Positions 9,488-19,474 of a stretch of 35,706 bases of DNA are shown here, piece by piece. The translations under genes and the position numbers were made by a program. Position 1 is the stretch's first letter; each line of letters starts with the position of its first letter. The notes beneath the pieces are model-generated. The model was not told the DNA's origin, searched no databases, and saw only the letters and a program-made list of their open reading frames with translations. Where the stretch lies: contig JASCIV010000164.1 of the NCBI GenBank assembly GCA_030374735.1, positions 1-35,706 on the forward strand. The letters are read 5' to 3'. The stretch comes from Gracilaria caudata. Its lineage: Eukaryota > Rhodophyta > Florideophyceae > Gracilariales > Gracilariaceae.

Positions 9488-9822
9488 ACGCTTCATACGG
9501 AGGCGGGTTGCTCGCGTTCCTCAGGGGGGTGCCGTTACGACGGTAGATACATCGGGTAAGCTAAGCATGAGGACACGACCAAAGGGTGCGCACTAAAGCT
9601 TTACTCAAGGAAGCAAACTCAAACGCAATCATGTGAGGGGAGGGACAGGTTCAAAAGTATCTACAAGGGTACGCCTGCAGGCTGCAGCGTCGGAACCGCG
9701 GAACGAGAGCAGAAGAGCCGCCGCGCGCGCCGGCGGCGCACCCCCGGCGACGCACGCCGACGCCACGGCACTCGGCACGTGCAGCGAGGTGGTGTATAAT
9801 GCGCTTCAAAAGTCAAATTTGA

Positions 9823-9839
9823 AAAGCGCGCGCCAAAAA
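9823..9839. promoter_or_regulatory. Possible E2F/DP-type site
   Basis: aaaagcgcgcgccaaaa contains GCGCCAAA, the reverse complement of the E2F core TTTGGCGC. It sits in the divergent promoter region, about 530 bp upstream of the ATG at 10366. E2F sites of this form drive S-phase genes in plants and animals; use here is inferred. Confidence 0.35.
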
Positions 9840-10365
9840 TGATGCGCCACACGGCAACGTCATACACTGTACAACTGCCCAAACTGCAATGCACAGCCAC
9901 GCCCTACACAAGCGCACAACGAGCCCGCATTCCGCACCGCTCGAACCAGCACAATCTGCCCGGAAGTCCGCACTTCGCGCTTTAAAACCGCGCGCTCATG
10001 TGTCCGCCGTTCGACTGTCTTCCCTTCATCCCTGCTCCGCACTGTGCGCGTGACTACGTCTACGAAGCTGCGTCGTGCCATGTTCCCCGTCGTGCATACA
10101 CACACACGCGCTCATTTCGCCTTTCTTGCGTAGCGCACCGTTTTTGACTTCCGTCCTATCTGTTTCCCGCTCATCGGTCGTCTCGTACGCTGCAGCAACC
10201 CAAACAGTTTTTTCAACGGGAGTGTTGTGGTACGTACCGTTGCCAAAACCCGTTCCAGTGTCTTACCGCTCCAACGTCCGTTCCGTACCGTCACACACGC
10301 TCTTCTTAAACCATCTTCATCACCTCCATCTCCGTGCAATCTGCTTCCCACCGCTGTCGCTTGCA

Positions 10366-11271
10366 ATGGAGTCCACTCACCCGCTTCTACACCCTGCGTC
10401 GCCCGACCCATCGCGCCCCATTGCCGATGAATCACCCCCCTTTCCCTTTCAAAACACCCAGAACATCGGCCAAATCTGGACCGAACTCGCCAGTATAACC
10501 GTGTCCGCCTTCACCCCGCAGCTCATCTCCCGTCTTCGAACCTTCATCTCGCACACCCCATGTTTCGAACTAGACAACCATTTACAAATGCTCGGTGCCA
10601 TCGTCGTGCGTCACGTCACTCTATGTCTGTCCGACCCGGACCGACAAACCGCCCCCCTGTCTCGCATCCAATCGCAGCCGGTCTTATCTCGACCTCAAAC
10701 GCATGCTAAGCGACGCAGCTACAGGGATCTTGCGTATCATGCTGTGCGTATCAATCGAATTGTGCCTCAGTCTCAACCTCTTCAAGTGGAGCCCACGTCG
10801 TCATCGCCATCATCGTCAACCACGAACATTCCTCGCCGACTGTCCATTCAAAAAGCAAGCAGTCTGATAGATGTTGCCCAAACACGCCCCTCAACCACAA
10901 TTCGCGGCTGTCAAACCTCCTCCGCCTCGACGAAAGAGAATGATAATATTGCTATCAATCAACCATCACAATTGTCAACCTTTCCTTCCCACACCAATCA
11001 GTCGGTTGCACTCCGCGAAGAAACCTTCAACTCACGTTCCCCAAACCGAGCACAAGTGTTTCCTAGGGCCGATGTCACCACCAGCATTGAAAGCGCTTCA
11101 ATGCGCAAAGTCACCTCTCCAACATCTCGTCAAAAAGTGGTCGCACAACCTCAGAATCTATCCGAGTATGCCAACAGATTCAAAAACGATTCGAGGACCG
11201 CGGCGCCCATAAGTCGCCTGGTTCAAATGCGAAAACAACGCGCTGAGAAGAAGAGACACAACCTCAAATAG
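10366..11271 (+). CDS. Uncharacterised basic protein
   Basis: 301 residues from the ATG at 10366 (MESTHPLLHPASP). The open frame extends upstream to a GTG at 10075 through leader-like sequence. I do not recognise a family. Residues 30-90 look like a small helical fold (IGQIWTELASITVSAFTPQLISRLRTF, given here only as a region). The rest is Ser/Thr/Gln/Pro-rich and probably disordered, ending in a lysine/arginine-rich tail (QRAEKKRHNLK) that could be a nuclear localisation signal. The natural length, in-frame stop and good codon continuity support a real gene. An E2F-like site in its upstream region hints at cell-cycle control, but that is speculative. Confidence 0.6.
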   Translation: MESTHPLLHPASPDPSRPIADESPPFPFQNTQNIGQIWTELASITVSAFTPQLISRLRTFISHTPCFELDNHLQMLGAIVVRHVTLCLSDPDRQTAPLSRIQSQPVLSRPQTHAKRRSYRDLAYHAVRINRIVPQSQPLQVEPTSSSPSSSTTNIPRRLSIQKASSLIDVAQTRPSTTIRGCQTSSASTKENDNIAINQPSQLSTFPSHTNQSVALREETFNSRSPNRAQVFPRADVTTSIESASMRKVTSPTSRQKVVAQPQNLSEYANRFKNDSRTAAPISRLVQMRKQRAEKKRHNLK

Positions 11272-11541
11272 TTTTTGTAACTTTTCTAACCCCCTCGTTC
11301 CATAATGACGTATGTCTTACTTCTCACTGTTTTACTCGTTTAACTTGCGCGCTTTTGGAGTTCCCGCGCTTCTGCTGTCGCATCTACACATAATTTCTAA
11401 GTTTGACCGTAATAGTTTTTGGCTGCTTCTATTGCTTCTCTGCTTCATGACTTGTCAAACAGTGTGTTGCCTTCCAATGAAATTATTTCCTGGCCACCAA
11501 AACGAACATGCTCGTGGACCGTTCTGTTTTACATCGCTCTA

Positions 11542-14079
11542 CTAGGGGACTTCCCCGTTCGCAGTGCGTTCGATGAGCCCTTTTGCAAGTCTGGACCATG
11601 CGTCTACAACTCGCGGTTCAAAGTGTCCGCCTTCGTCCAGGGCGTTCACCATAGCGTCAAGCATCATAATTCTGGCCCGTTTGTTAGCCACCGGTCTTGG
11701 TGAAGCGAGCAGTCTGCTCGTTGTCGTGCTACGAACCATAGCGTGTTGGAATCTCTTCGTGTCATCTTTGGACACTGGGAAAGGCCAGAACTCGGGAAGA
11801 TATTCGTCGCCATGATGTCGCTCGCACCATGCCCGCATAGCCAGTAGGTACGACGCTTTTCTATGATACAGAAATGAAGCCACATCTCCCGACCACATGT
11901 TCAACTCAAGAGAGTTTGGATCGATGAATAAATCACCGTCCACAGTCAGAAGAACTTTCTTTCCCACGTGAACATACCCAACCTTTGGTAGCTTTGCTAC
12001 AACATCTGGTCCGACCACAATGCGCCAATGAATGGGCACATTCTCGTCATAAATATTCCAAAAGTACCAGTTTCCAACTCGTGGAGCTCCAAAAGTAGAT
12101 ACAAAGATATCTTTTCTTGAAAGACCAAGGCGCAGATACAAGTCCAGACTGCAGATAGTCGCCAATGCTCCACCGAGAGAATGGCCCGTCAAAAACACTG
12201 GCCTCCGCTTATCATCTTGTAATCTCTTCACAATAGACAGTAGACGAGAAGCAACTGCACTATAAGCCACTGCAAACCCTTTGTGAATCTTCGCCTTTCG
12301 CCAATTCCTCGTCTTCAGTATAGGGTTGTCGCAGGCCTGTTCATCTCCTTGTGGGTCCTCCTCACCCAGTTTTGTCGGTAACAGGGCTTTGGCTGTTGCA
12401 TAAAACATGTTCACATCGGTTTTCAAGTTCTTAGTGGACGTGGTGCCTTTGAATACAATCACGATCCGATCCTGCCCATCTACAACGAGGACATGAGTAT
12501 CTGTTTCCTTGTCTTTGATGTACTCGGCTATTGTGAACTTGAAGACATCCTGAGTCAGCTTGAAGTTTTCTACCTTTGGAGTGTCCCAGTAGTACACCAG
12601 CCATGCAAAATTGAACAAGGTAACGTGAGTCTGCATTACAAAGCAATTCACTCTCAAGTCTGAAACCACTCCATGCAGGGACGGAGGTTCCCGTTTTCTA
12701 TATGTAATCGGTTCCAGTTCTGACTTCTCTGCGCCTTGCCCTCTCGGCAACTGAGGAGCAAACCATCCCTTGAAGCCAATTGCATCCGCGGGCATGTTCA
12801 CGTAAGCCTCCACAGTACAATACGCCAACAGAGGAATGTGTATACCCAGCAACATGTCATGAACCTCAAAAAAAGATGCTTCCATATTCCTCAACAAAAG
12901 AGAAAATACGTTTGAGCCATTTGGTAGCCCAAGAAGAAGTACCAAGTACAGAAAAATGAAGATCGCATAAAAAGTGATGTTGTGATATACGAAGAACCGA
13001 AATCCAATCTGCTTACTGCGGTACTTCAAATAATCTGCCTTCTTGAGCTTTCGTTTGGTCTTGAGATATTCGATAAAGATACATATGCCTAGTCCAAGCT
13101 CAAACACAAACAATAAGGACGCAAATATGACTCCTGGTGTGTACCACCTCTGCGCTGTACTATAAACTGATATCATACCAAAGAAGCTGGCAAACATCAA
13201 CTCTGCCGAGTGTATCCTGTGTGTGAATAGCACAACCACTTTCACAGCGACGTAGATGACTAATACAACGACCTTGGGTAGGTAGAACATTAAGTTAATA
13301 TCTGACTCAAGAATGCGGTATGAGTGCATACTTGCCCATACATAAAATATGGTCGACCCAATAAAACCACTTGACCTCAGTACTTTTGAAATTGCCTGTA
13401 ACCACTGAAACCAATCATGAGTAGACCACTTTTTCCAAGGCTCGTTTCGATATATCAAGAGGTCGTTAATTTTTGCCATGGCGAAAATGGGGTTAAGATA
13501 CAGCACCATTGCAAACAAGAGAAACACGACCCAGTACTGTTCTTTGGTTCGAGCGGTAGGTTTCAAAGTAAAGATTCTTGTGGAGAACACCAGACAAAGC
13601 GTTAAGACATACAAAAACATGGGCAAAACGAGAACTTGAGTAAACCATACCAGTCCATCCGGAGGTCTATAGAAGCGAATGTCGTGGGTCCACCCTTGAT
13701 TCTTCGGGGTGATGAAAACTTCAAGAAAAGCGGTATTTGCCAGAATGACCAGTATTATGGTGAAAATGACTCCTATCGCAACAAACATGTGATGCCAACG
13801 CAGGATGGTCTCAATCTCTCTTGCGGTGACGACTTCAAGCCTGGTGAATTGCCTGAGAGGAAGGGCAAAACTGAAGTTCTCAGCATTGGTCATAAGTGTG
13901 AGGCCGACTTCGTCTTCATCATGGGATGAATGTGTGGAGAAACGCTCCTCACTGTCAAGCTTGACGGCCGTAGCGTTGACTTCGGATGCATCGCGATACC
14001 TATCCGAGGAATCTTCCACACGGAAGTTGTGGTGTTCTGAGTTTGTGTGCCTTTTACTCAGCGTTTGCTCGTTACTCAT
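11542..14079 (-). CDS. Wntless-like multipass membrane protein fused to a class 3 (alpha/beta) lipase
   Basis: 845 residues, ATG at 14079, intron-free. Residues 1-95 are polar and acidic. About eight TM segments follow (98-122, 145-167, 181-201, 237-255, 265-288, 314-338, 360-386, 407-427). Their order and loops resemble Wntless: LNPIFAMAKIND (Wls DPFFPLSFL), YRILESDINLMFYLPK (Wls ..KCLTFYLPK), then a long helix, a basic loop and the final pair. Wntless has a lumenal domain of roughly 200 residues between TM1 and TM2; here that loop is about 22 residues, so the Wnt-binding part is absent. Residues 475-800 are a class 3 lipase: VIVFKGTTSTKN, the nucleophile elbow TGHSLGG (Ser634), FGAPRVGN, Asp692 in GPDVVAKLP and probable His739 in LYHRKASY. 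With eight TMs the lipase would share the cytosolic side with the N-terminus. Alternative: a diacylglycerol-lipase-like protein, which also joins TMs to this lipase fold. Substrate unknown. Confidence 0.87.
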   Translation of the reverse strand: MSNEQTLSKRHTNSEHHNFRVEDSSDRYRDASEVNATAVKLDSEERFSTHSSHDEDEVGLTLMTNAENFSFALPLRQFTRLEVVTAREIETILRWHHMFVAIGVIFTIILVILANTAFLEVFITPKNQGWTHDIRFYRPPDGLVWFTQVLVLPMFLYVLTLCLVFSTRIFTLKPTARTKEQYWVVFLLFAMVLYLNPIFAMAKINDLLIYRNEPWKKWSTHDWFQWLQAISKVLRSSGFIGSTIFYVWASMHSYRILESDINLMFYLPKVVVLVIYVAVKVVVLFTHRIHSAELMFASFFGMISVYSTAQRWYTPGVIFASLLFVFELGLGICIFIEYLKTKRKLKKADYLKYRSKQIGFRFFVYHNITFYAIFIFLYLVLLLGLPNGSNVFSLLLRNMEASFFEVHDMLLGIHIPLLAYCTVEAYVNMPADAIGFKGWFAPQLPRGQGAEKSELEPITYRKREPPSLHGVVSDLRVNCFVMQTHVTLFNFAWLVYYWDTPKVENFKLTQDVFKFTIAEYIKDKETDTHVLVVDGQDRIVIVFKGTTSTKNLKTDVNMFYATAKALLPTKLGEEDPQGDEQACDNPILKTRNWRKAKIHKGFAVAYSAVASRLLSIVKRLQDDKRRPVFLTGHSLGGALATICSLDLYLRLGLSRKDIFVSTFGAPRVGNWYFWNIYDENVPIHWRIVVGPDVVAKLPKVGYVHVGKKVLLTVDGDLFIDPNSLELNMWSGDVASFLYHRKASYLLAMRAWCERHHGDEYLPEFWPFPVSKDDTKRFQHAMVRSTTTSRLLASPRPVANKRARIMMLDAMVNALDEGGHFEPRVVDAWSRLAKGLIERTANGEVP

Positions 14080-14755
14080 GCTACTTTGCAGGGGAAGCGT
14101 TCGAATATAGCAGGAGCAACAAGGTCTAAGCAGTTTGGTGCTTCATCTAGGCGCACGGCACTTGTTGGAGATGAAAATGGACTGCTGAGCGAGAACATTT
14201 TGCTGGCGATTTGATTATGTGAGGCAGGTTGAGGACGACACGGGGATGGGAATGGTGGGATGAGTGGGCGGTATGACGTGTTGAGCTTGCATTCGTCACG
14301 TACGAAAAGGAGTGTTTCCAGAAAAGGGCTCTATAATCCTGTCCCTGACTAACATTATGTGTGATATCACTTGGGGCCGCGCTCATGAGGGTCGGTTCTC
14401 GCTTCTGCGGCAAGCTTTCTACCGAAGGTAGATAGAGCGAGTTAAGTACAACATTCCTGACCTGCTTTCGATCCAAGGCCGCCATCGTGATGACCATCCT
14501 GCCAGGTTTCATGAATCATGACATGATGTCAACAACGCAGCCTTACAGTGAATTACATTACAGTGGTCATCTCCCACGCCACTTCAGCAGCCAGTTGCTC
14601 TCTGGTCTTGGCCGATGGCTCCCCGCATTTGATTTGTGATTATCGCCCGTCCGACCGAACGCATCGCAACCTTCTCACTTCGAAAGAGAGCGCTCCGCCG
14701 TTGAATCCATCTCCGTTCCGCGCGTCCCGCTTCCCCGTGCCCCCCCCAATCCCCC
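14080..14755. other. Divergent promoter region
   Basis: 676 bases between the divergent Wntless-lipase and ATP synthase f genes. The end next to the ATP synthase gene is very C-rich (about 14720-14754), giving a pyrimidine-rich leader. A - strand frame at 14147-14512 has no recognisable features and is probably chance. Confidence 0.4.
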
Positions 14756-14992
14756 ATGAGCGGCGAAACCAAGGTGACTGACGTCGCCGCCCAACTGCGC
14801 CAAAGAATCCCCGTCAACCGCAGTCAGCTGATGAGGTTCTACGAATGGTATCAAAGAACGTATTTCAGGGGCAATAGCTTTATGCCGGTTGTGCACGTCA
14901 TGTTGGGAATTGGGATCCTTGGATATGCGATTGAATACCCTCACATTAAGCACGAGCTGGAGGAGCAAAAGAAGCACGCCAATGATGTTTAA
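14756..14992 (+). CDS. Mitochondrial F1Fo ATP synthase subunit f
   Basis: 78 residues. Subunit f is a small single-pass protein of the Fo membrane sector, in the peripheral stalk/dimerisation region of the inner mitochondrial membrane. The C-terminal half matches the family pattern: RFYEWYQRTYFRG (animal RGYYRYYNKYINV), a transmembrane stretch MPVVHVMLGIGILGYAIEY, then PHIKHELEEQKK (animal YKHLKHERLRKYH). The size is in the family range (about 85-95). The N-terminus has no cleavable presequence, which is normal for this subunit. The start follows a run of C residues and is the only in-frame ATG before the conserved part. Assignment is from short motifs, so moderate. Confidence 0.68.
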   Translation: MSGETKVTDVAAQLRQRIPVNRSQLMRFYEWYQRTYFRGNSFMPVVHVMLGIGILGYAIEYPHIKHELEEQKKHANDV

Positions 14993-15266
14993 GCACATTG
15001 CATTGTGCAGTCGCTCAATCCGCTTGCGGCCATCTCGTCCACATGCAGCCGATCCGCGTCATATCGTGTCTTGCCATTCACTACTTCAAGCATCGCATCT
15101 ACCGAGTCAACTTGCCCGTCTTGATAGAACAGTTTGAGTTTTATGGTTAAAGCCACAACAAAAAAAAAACAAAAAAGACCAACCCACGGCTACAAAACCT
15201 TTGCCCTTGTTCCACATCTCTCCTATCTCTTGTTACAACTAAGAACAATTACATCTCCCTCAGCAC

Positions 15267-16679
15267 TCAAGATCCATCCTGAGTAGCGCCAACGCTCACG
15301 CCCGCCTTCTTTCTCTCGGCCTGTTGAGATGGCGCTGGCAGTCTCAGCGTAGCCCCGATCATCACGTGGTCGGACGGTTCAGTGGCACTGGGATACGGAC
15401 CCTGTACAACATCTCTCTTCGGCAATCTGATCACGTCAACAACGTCCACATCCGACGTGCAAAACAGGTAGTCAAGCGTTTCTATAAACATAGGTTGATT
15501 TTCAACCTTCGCGTAGTTTGTGAAATCTGGTTCGTCTCCTAGAACTTCACGATATGCGCTCTTCATAGGTGCCAACAACTTTGGGAACCATGAAGACGCA
15601 GGTGACCCGTCTGGTGCATTCGGAGGAAAGTCCCGGTGTTCTTCATCAATAGTCCCTCGTAGAATCATCGCATACGACTCATCGGTCGGCTTTATGTTAA
15701 AGTCTCCCGCTAATACTCCGTAGTCATCACCGCATAGTTTCTGAAATCGACTTACAACCAACGCCGAATGTATCATCATCACAGGTGGTGACCAGAAAAT
15801 GCAGGGCATATGATATGTACCCACGCAGATCTTAGCCCCGTTGGTGCGGGAGCGCAACCGCGCAAAGATAAAGCGATTATGTCGCCCCCTTGCGTGAGCC
15901 CATGGTTCCCTCTTTGCATATCTGGATGGTTTTGGGAAACCGGCCAAAGCCTGGATTGCCTTGACTAATCGCGAGCGCACTTCCGAAAACATGCCTGGCA
16001 CACCGACCAGTTTTGGACCTTGCGGCCATCTAATAAAGTCCGTGAGTCGTTCGATATGCAGATCAACCGCTTCGTACAAATCAAGTGGAAAAGCCAACCC
16101 CTCTCCCATGTATCCATTAAAGTAGGAACCATGGGAGGCTAGCAAAAGGTAAAAGCCACGGTTTGCGAAAAATGTGTGCAGCGGACCGCTCCATGTCAAC
16201 GAAACCTCTTGCAAGCAAATGATAGACCTGGAAGCAACAGGCCCTTCCAACTTGATAAGAAGGCGCTTCAGGCGTGTTTTCGCGTTCAAATTGACAGGCT
16301 CACAGTCCGGAAAGTGAGAATCGCCAGCGAGAGACGATGAAAGCACATTATACGATACTATGCGCGTGAGAATAGGAGCGTCCGAAGATTTCATGGCAAG
16401 TTGCTCCAACTCTGGAGAAGATGCGAAAAGCTCGCCTTCGCCAAAATCAGACGGACCGTTCCCTTTTGCAGGACCATTATTTCCAGGGCCGGCCCTCTGC
16501 GGTTTGGGGGATGTTGACATAGATGGTGACCTCTGGAAAGGACGCAGGTTGGAAAATAGCCGCCATGGCGTGGGTTTCCACTGTGGGAATGAGGGGGTGG
16601 CGGCCTGGAATGTATTGCGAGAAAAACGTAGAGGGGTGGGAGACAATACAAACGCAGCCCTTGCCCGCGTGGTGAGCAT
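15267..16679 (-). CDS. CCR4/angel-type endonuclease-exonuclease-phosphatase (EEP) protein, probably organellar
   Basis: 470 residues from the ATG at 16679. The EEP catalytic set is complete: SYNVLSSSL (Asn111), ICLQEV (Glu158, metal ligand), GTYHMP (His290), LAGDFN (Asp326, Asn328), LDYLF (Asp403) and EPSDHVMIGATL (Asp437/His438). This pattern fits CCR4-like deadenylases and related 2'-phosphodiesterases, Mg-dependent enzymes that trim RNA 3' ends. The first 55 residues (MLTTRARAAFVLSPTPLRFSR...) are Arg/Ser/Ala-rich without acids, like a mitochondrial or plastid presequence, followed by a Gly/Pro/Asn linker. The frame is open to an ATG at 16886 (539 residues), but the 16679 ATG has A at -3 and begins the presequence-like segment, so I prefer it. 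Leucine-rich repeats, present in CCR4 itself, are absent. The exact substrate cannot be read from sequence. Confidence 0.85.
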   Translation of the reverse strand: MLTTRARAAFVLSPTPLRFSRNTFQAATPSFPQWKPTPWRLFSNLRPFQRSPSMSTSPKPQRAGPGNNGPAKGNGPSDFGEGELFASSPELEQLAMKSSDAPILTRIVSYNVLSSSLAGDSHFPDCEPVNLNAKTRLKRLLIKLEGPVASRSIICLQEVSLTWSGPLHTFFANRGFYLLLASHGSYFNGYMGEGLAFPLDLYEAVDLHIERLTDFIRWPQGPKLVGVPGMFSEVRSRLVKAIQALAGFPKPSRYAKREPWAHARGRHNRFIFARLRSRTNGAKICVGTYHMPCIFWSPPVMMIHSALVVSRFQKLCGDDYGVLAGDFNIKPTDESYAMILRGTIDEEHRDFPPNAPDGSPASSWFPKLLAPMKSAYREVLGDEPDFTNYAKVENQPMFIETLDYLFCTSDVDVVDVIRLPKRDVVQGPYPSATEPSDHVMIGATLRLPAPSQQAERKKAGVSVGATQDGS

Positions 16680-16960
16680 CGTTGTTGACTTAGTTGCGGC
16701 GTTAGACGCAGTTGAAGTACGTAGACGATCCGAAAACGCGACGTGAGGTTGATGAGCAAACACAAGATGTTTCGGTCGCTTAGAGACTAGAGGAGTACCT
16801 CCATGCTTCGTCGTGGCCGGCAACGGAAGCGTGTCTGAGCGCGTTGCATTTGAGAAGCGCATTAATGCTGGCGGTGTCCAAGTCATCGGCAGTGCCGACA
16901 GATGTGTGCGGAATGCCTCTCAACGGAAAGGTTTGAAGCGACGGTGGCAAGCGGCATGCG

Positions 16961-17050
16961 TCTCGCTGCGTGCGAGTGCCGCCGTTGACGTCGACGCAGA
17001 GCTCGAACGTGATGGCTGACGGGGAGGCGAGCGGCTCGCACGCAGCGAGA
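16961..17050. repeat. 16-bp perfect inverted repeat with 58-bp spacer
   Basis: tctcgctgcgtgcgag at 16961-16976 is the exact reverse complement of ctcgcacgcagcgaga at 17035-17050. It lies upstream of the EEP gene in a CpG-rich stretch and directly abuts the heptamer tandem repeat. Confidence 0.8.
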
Positions 17051-17060
17051 TCGACGGCTC

Positions 17061-17087
17061 GCGGTTCGCGGTTCGCGGTTCGCGGTT
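17061..17087. repeat. 7-bp tandem repeat (gcggttc)
   Basis: Three full copies of gcggttc plus a partial fourth (gcggtt). Slippage-prone minisatellite seed in the EEP upstream region. Confidence 0.9.
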
Positions 17088-18979
17088 GAGGTTTGGCGCA
17101 GATTTGCAGCGACGGGCTGTTTGCGTTGGCAACGGCACAAATTGCACATTTTAATGCGCAGTCTCCACGAATGGACTCATGCGCCTCGGGCGTAGTGTGC
17201 TGTAAGATGCTCTCAGCCGCGCTGGCATCGACCCGGCGAGAAGTGCGAGATTCTGTTTCGGTTGGCTTTGCAAACTTGGCGTGCGCAACGCGCACAAACG
17301 TCGGCGAACAGACGCACCGCTAACTGAAAACTGGCGAGAGGAAAGGCGTGGAGCTTGTCACCGGTCAACTTCATGACATGAGATATGCGCATATTGTGCC
17401 CTGAAAATTTCAGTGCGGTTTCGCTGGTTCGAGGGTTTATCCATGCGAGGAGAAAAGCGAACTACGGCTTGCTCCGTTTATGTTAAAGAGCTTGATAAGT
17501 CACAGCTGTGAATACACTGAGTAATGCATTGATGACAGCAACTTGTAAGAAGAGACGAAGAGACGCTCCGAGATCGCGGTTGAGTGCTTGATATGACGCT
17601 TTCTCGCTCAAGCGTCTCAAGATGGAAAGTCGGCAGACACGTTAGACGCCCGCAACTGCCGAAGAGCAGAAGTGTTTCACGCGAGAGCAAATGAGGAGAA
17701 TGCCTTCCACATGAATGTGGGGACGTAAACAGAGCAGATGAGAACGAGTTGTTTCAAACTGCACATTGCGTTGAAACAAAACAGACACAAAGTGTGTAAG
17801 CAATGCTGTTGGATAGCCACATTAAAAACTCCGCGCAAAGCCACGTGATTACCCATGTAAGATACGAAGGTATCTGCTGCTACCCGGTAACGAAGACGCG
17901 AACAGACCCGATTTGACTCAACTTCTCAGCGCTAACTTCTCAGGACTCGCTGAATCAAATCTCCGTGAACAAGAAACCCAAGACTCGTGCCAACGTTTCT
18001 CGGACCGACATGGACAGATACTTTGTCAGACCACGTCAACACCAAGAGCTCCACCCCGAACCGGAACGGCGTCAAGCGCTTCGATGCGGGAGCACGCCGC
18101 CGTTGCTCATGCACGTGCCAACCAGCTCCTTTTCTAGCGCGTGGCGCGCAAAATATCCCCCAGATACCGCCGCCACGGCGCATGCAGAAAGACCAATCAA
18201 GCGTCTCAAAAACACAAAAGAATGAACTGTCACAGCTCTGTGAGTAGTAGTTCGGTACATCTCGCGCATTTCTGCTGCGCAAGCCACCGATTCGACTCCG
18301 CTGTCGCGAGTGCCTTTACATCCCGTAAAACCTTTTTTCCGTTCTTGCGTTTACTTTTTGCGTTCGAGCTCGGCGGCACACCTTCCACTGCGAGACAAAT
18401 TCACTACAAGGGTACAGAAGACGGTAGAACGCTACTCCCTCAGATTTGAAGCAGGTAGGAGAGCCCGTCTTCGCCAACGTAGCAACATGCCGACACAGGT
18501 GTCTAACCGCACAGCGCAAAGTCCATTCACGAGCGCAAGGCTGCGAAACCTACAGCATAGTCGACGCATTTGATTGGATAGGTGACGTCCGACAGTCGAG
18601 GTGCGCTCCTTGTCACACTGAGACCTCGAGAGCAGGCGCGTTGCTTGCTTCATCGACAGCTGCATCCAGCAGCTGACGTCGTGTATCCGTATCAAAGCTA
18701 TAGGTTGGCAGTCACTTTCTTGTGATGCTCTGTTTTCCAGATTTGTCGCACGATTTCTTGCTGCTTGTAGTGTTTTTAAGTACAAAGCCTGCACTCATAC
18801 GGCCGAGTGAAATCACTCGTGGAGCGCGTCGCTTGCTTTACTCTTTCTGCAGGAGCTTCTCGTCTGCGACTACCCTTGATAGCCTGTACACTTATTTTGG
18901 TACTGCGTCTAACTTGCGGCTCCACCCCGCTTCTAATTGCTTGTTAACACCACGCTGTTCCTCCCCTGAAACGTTGAAC

Positions 18980-19474
18980 ATGGCTCGAATGGAAACAAGC
19001 ACTAACCGCGACTCAAACTTGCTGCACGGGTATCCACGAAGAGCGCTGCCTTTGCTGGGCGTGAACCACATCTCATTCGCCGTTCCCAACCCGCATCAGA
19101 CAGCAAACTTTTTCGAGGGGGTACTCGGCTTCAACCGGCTCAGGCGGCCCGAGTACATCGAAAACGACGTGGACGGCGCTTGGATATGTGGCATGGGTCT
19201 GGAGATTCACTTCATCAAACGCTGCGAACGCACGTTGACACAGAGACAGGCGCCGGTGAAGGCGAGCGGTGGCATCGACCCCCGGAACGACCACGTCTCG
19301 TTTTTGTGTACGGATAGACCGGGAGACTCGGACTACGAGCGCATCATTCAGACCTTGGAGCAGTACGACGTGGAGTATGCGGCACGCGCATTCGAGGAAG
19401 ATCTAAAGCAAGTGTTCTTCTGCGACCCGACGAGCGGCATACTCATCGAAGTTAGTACCAACCCCAAGTGCTGA
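18980..19474 (+). CDS. Glyoxalase / VOC superfamily protein
   Basis: 164 residues from the ATG at 18980 (A at -3). One complete VOC fold: GVNHISFAVPNP starts the first beta-alpha-beta module (His), FFEGVLGFNRLRRPE, GMGLEIHFIKR (Glu), then NDHVSFLC (His), EQYDVEY, VFFCDPTSGILIEVSTNP (Glu). The His-Glu-His-Glu metal-ligand spacing is that of glyoxalase I-type enzymes. The best match is the eukaryotic lactoylglutathione-lyase/bleomycin-resistance-like group, whose exact substrate is unknown. The frame is open upstream to an ATG at 18725 and would add 85 residues with an Arg/Ser-rich piece (RRLLYSFCRSFSS), a possible organelle presequence. Which start is used is uncertain. Head-to-tail with TSG101, 393 bp upstream of it. 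Confidence 0.88.
   Translation: MARMETSTNRDSNLLHGYPRRALPLLGVNHISFAVPNPHQTANFFEGVLGFNRLRRPEYIENDVDGAWICGMGLEIHFIKRCERTLTQRQAPVKASGGIDPRNDHVSFLCTDRPGDSDYERIIQTLEQYDVEYAARAFEEDLKQVFFCDPTSGILIEVSTNPKC

Larger units (their letters stand above)
9199..10365. other. Divergent intergenic/promoter region
   Basis: 1.17 kb between the divergent Spondin-TM and unknown-protein genes. It contains an imperfect palindrome (9459-9487), a GC-rich stretch (about 9690-9780), an E2F-like element near 9826-9838, and a pyrimidine-rich leader running up to the ATG at 10366. A frame open from a GTG at 10075 joins the downstream gene, but its translation is low-complexity leader-like sequence, so I treat it as 5' UTR. 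Confidence 0.5.
16680..18979. other. Divergent gene-poor region
   Basis: 2.3 kb between the EEP gene (-) and the glyoxalase gene (+). It includes an open extension of the EEP frame (to 16886), a 16-bp perfect inverted repeat (16961-17050) and a heptamer tandem repeat (17061-17087). Beyond about 17340 I see only short shadow ORFs and no RNA gene. From 18725 the glyoxalase frame is open upstream of its chosen start. Confidence 0.4.

Noticed and set aside
8408..9500. + strand ORFs opposite the Spondin-TM gene
   Set aside because: They are shadows of the - strand coding frame, which has a signal peptide, domain and TM helix.
10075..10365. N-terminal extension of the unknown gene from a GTG
   Set aside because: Non-ATG start and leader-like, Ser/Pro/His-rich translation; ATG at 10366 preferred.
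14147..14512. 121-codon - strand ORF in the lipase/ATP synthase spacer
   Set aside because: Low-quality composition, no motif, and it sits in a divergent promoter region.
17425..17445. ggttcgag resembling a tRNA T-loop
   Set aside because: The flanking bases do not pair into a T-stem, and no acceptor or anticodon arm is found nearby.
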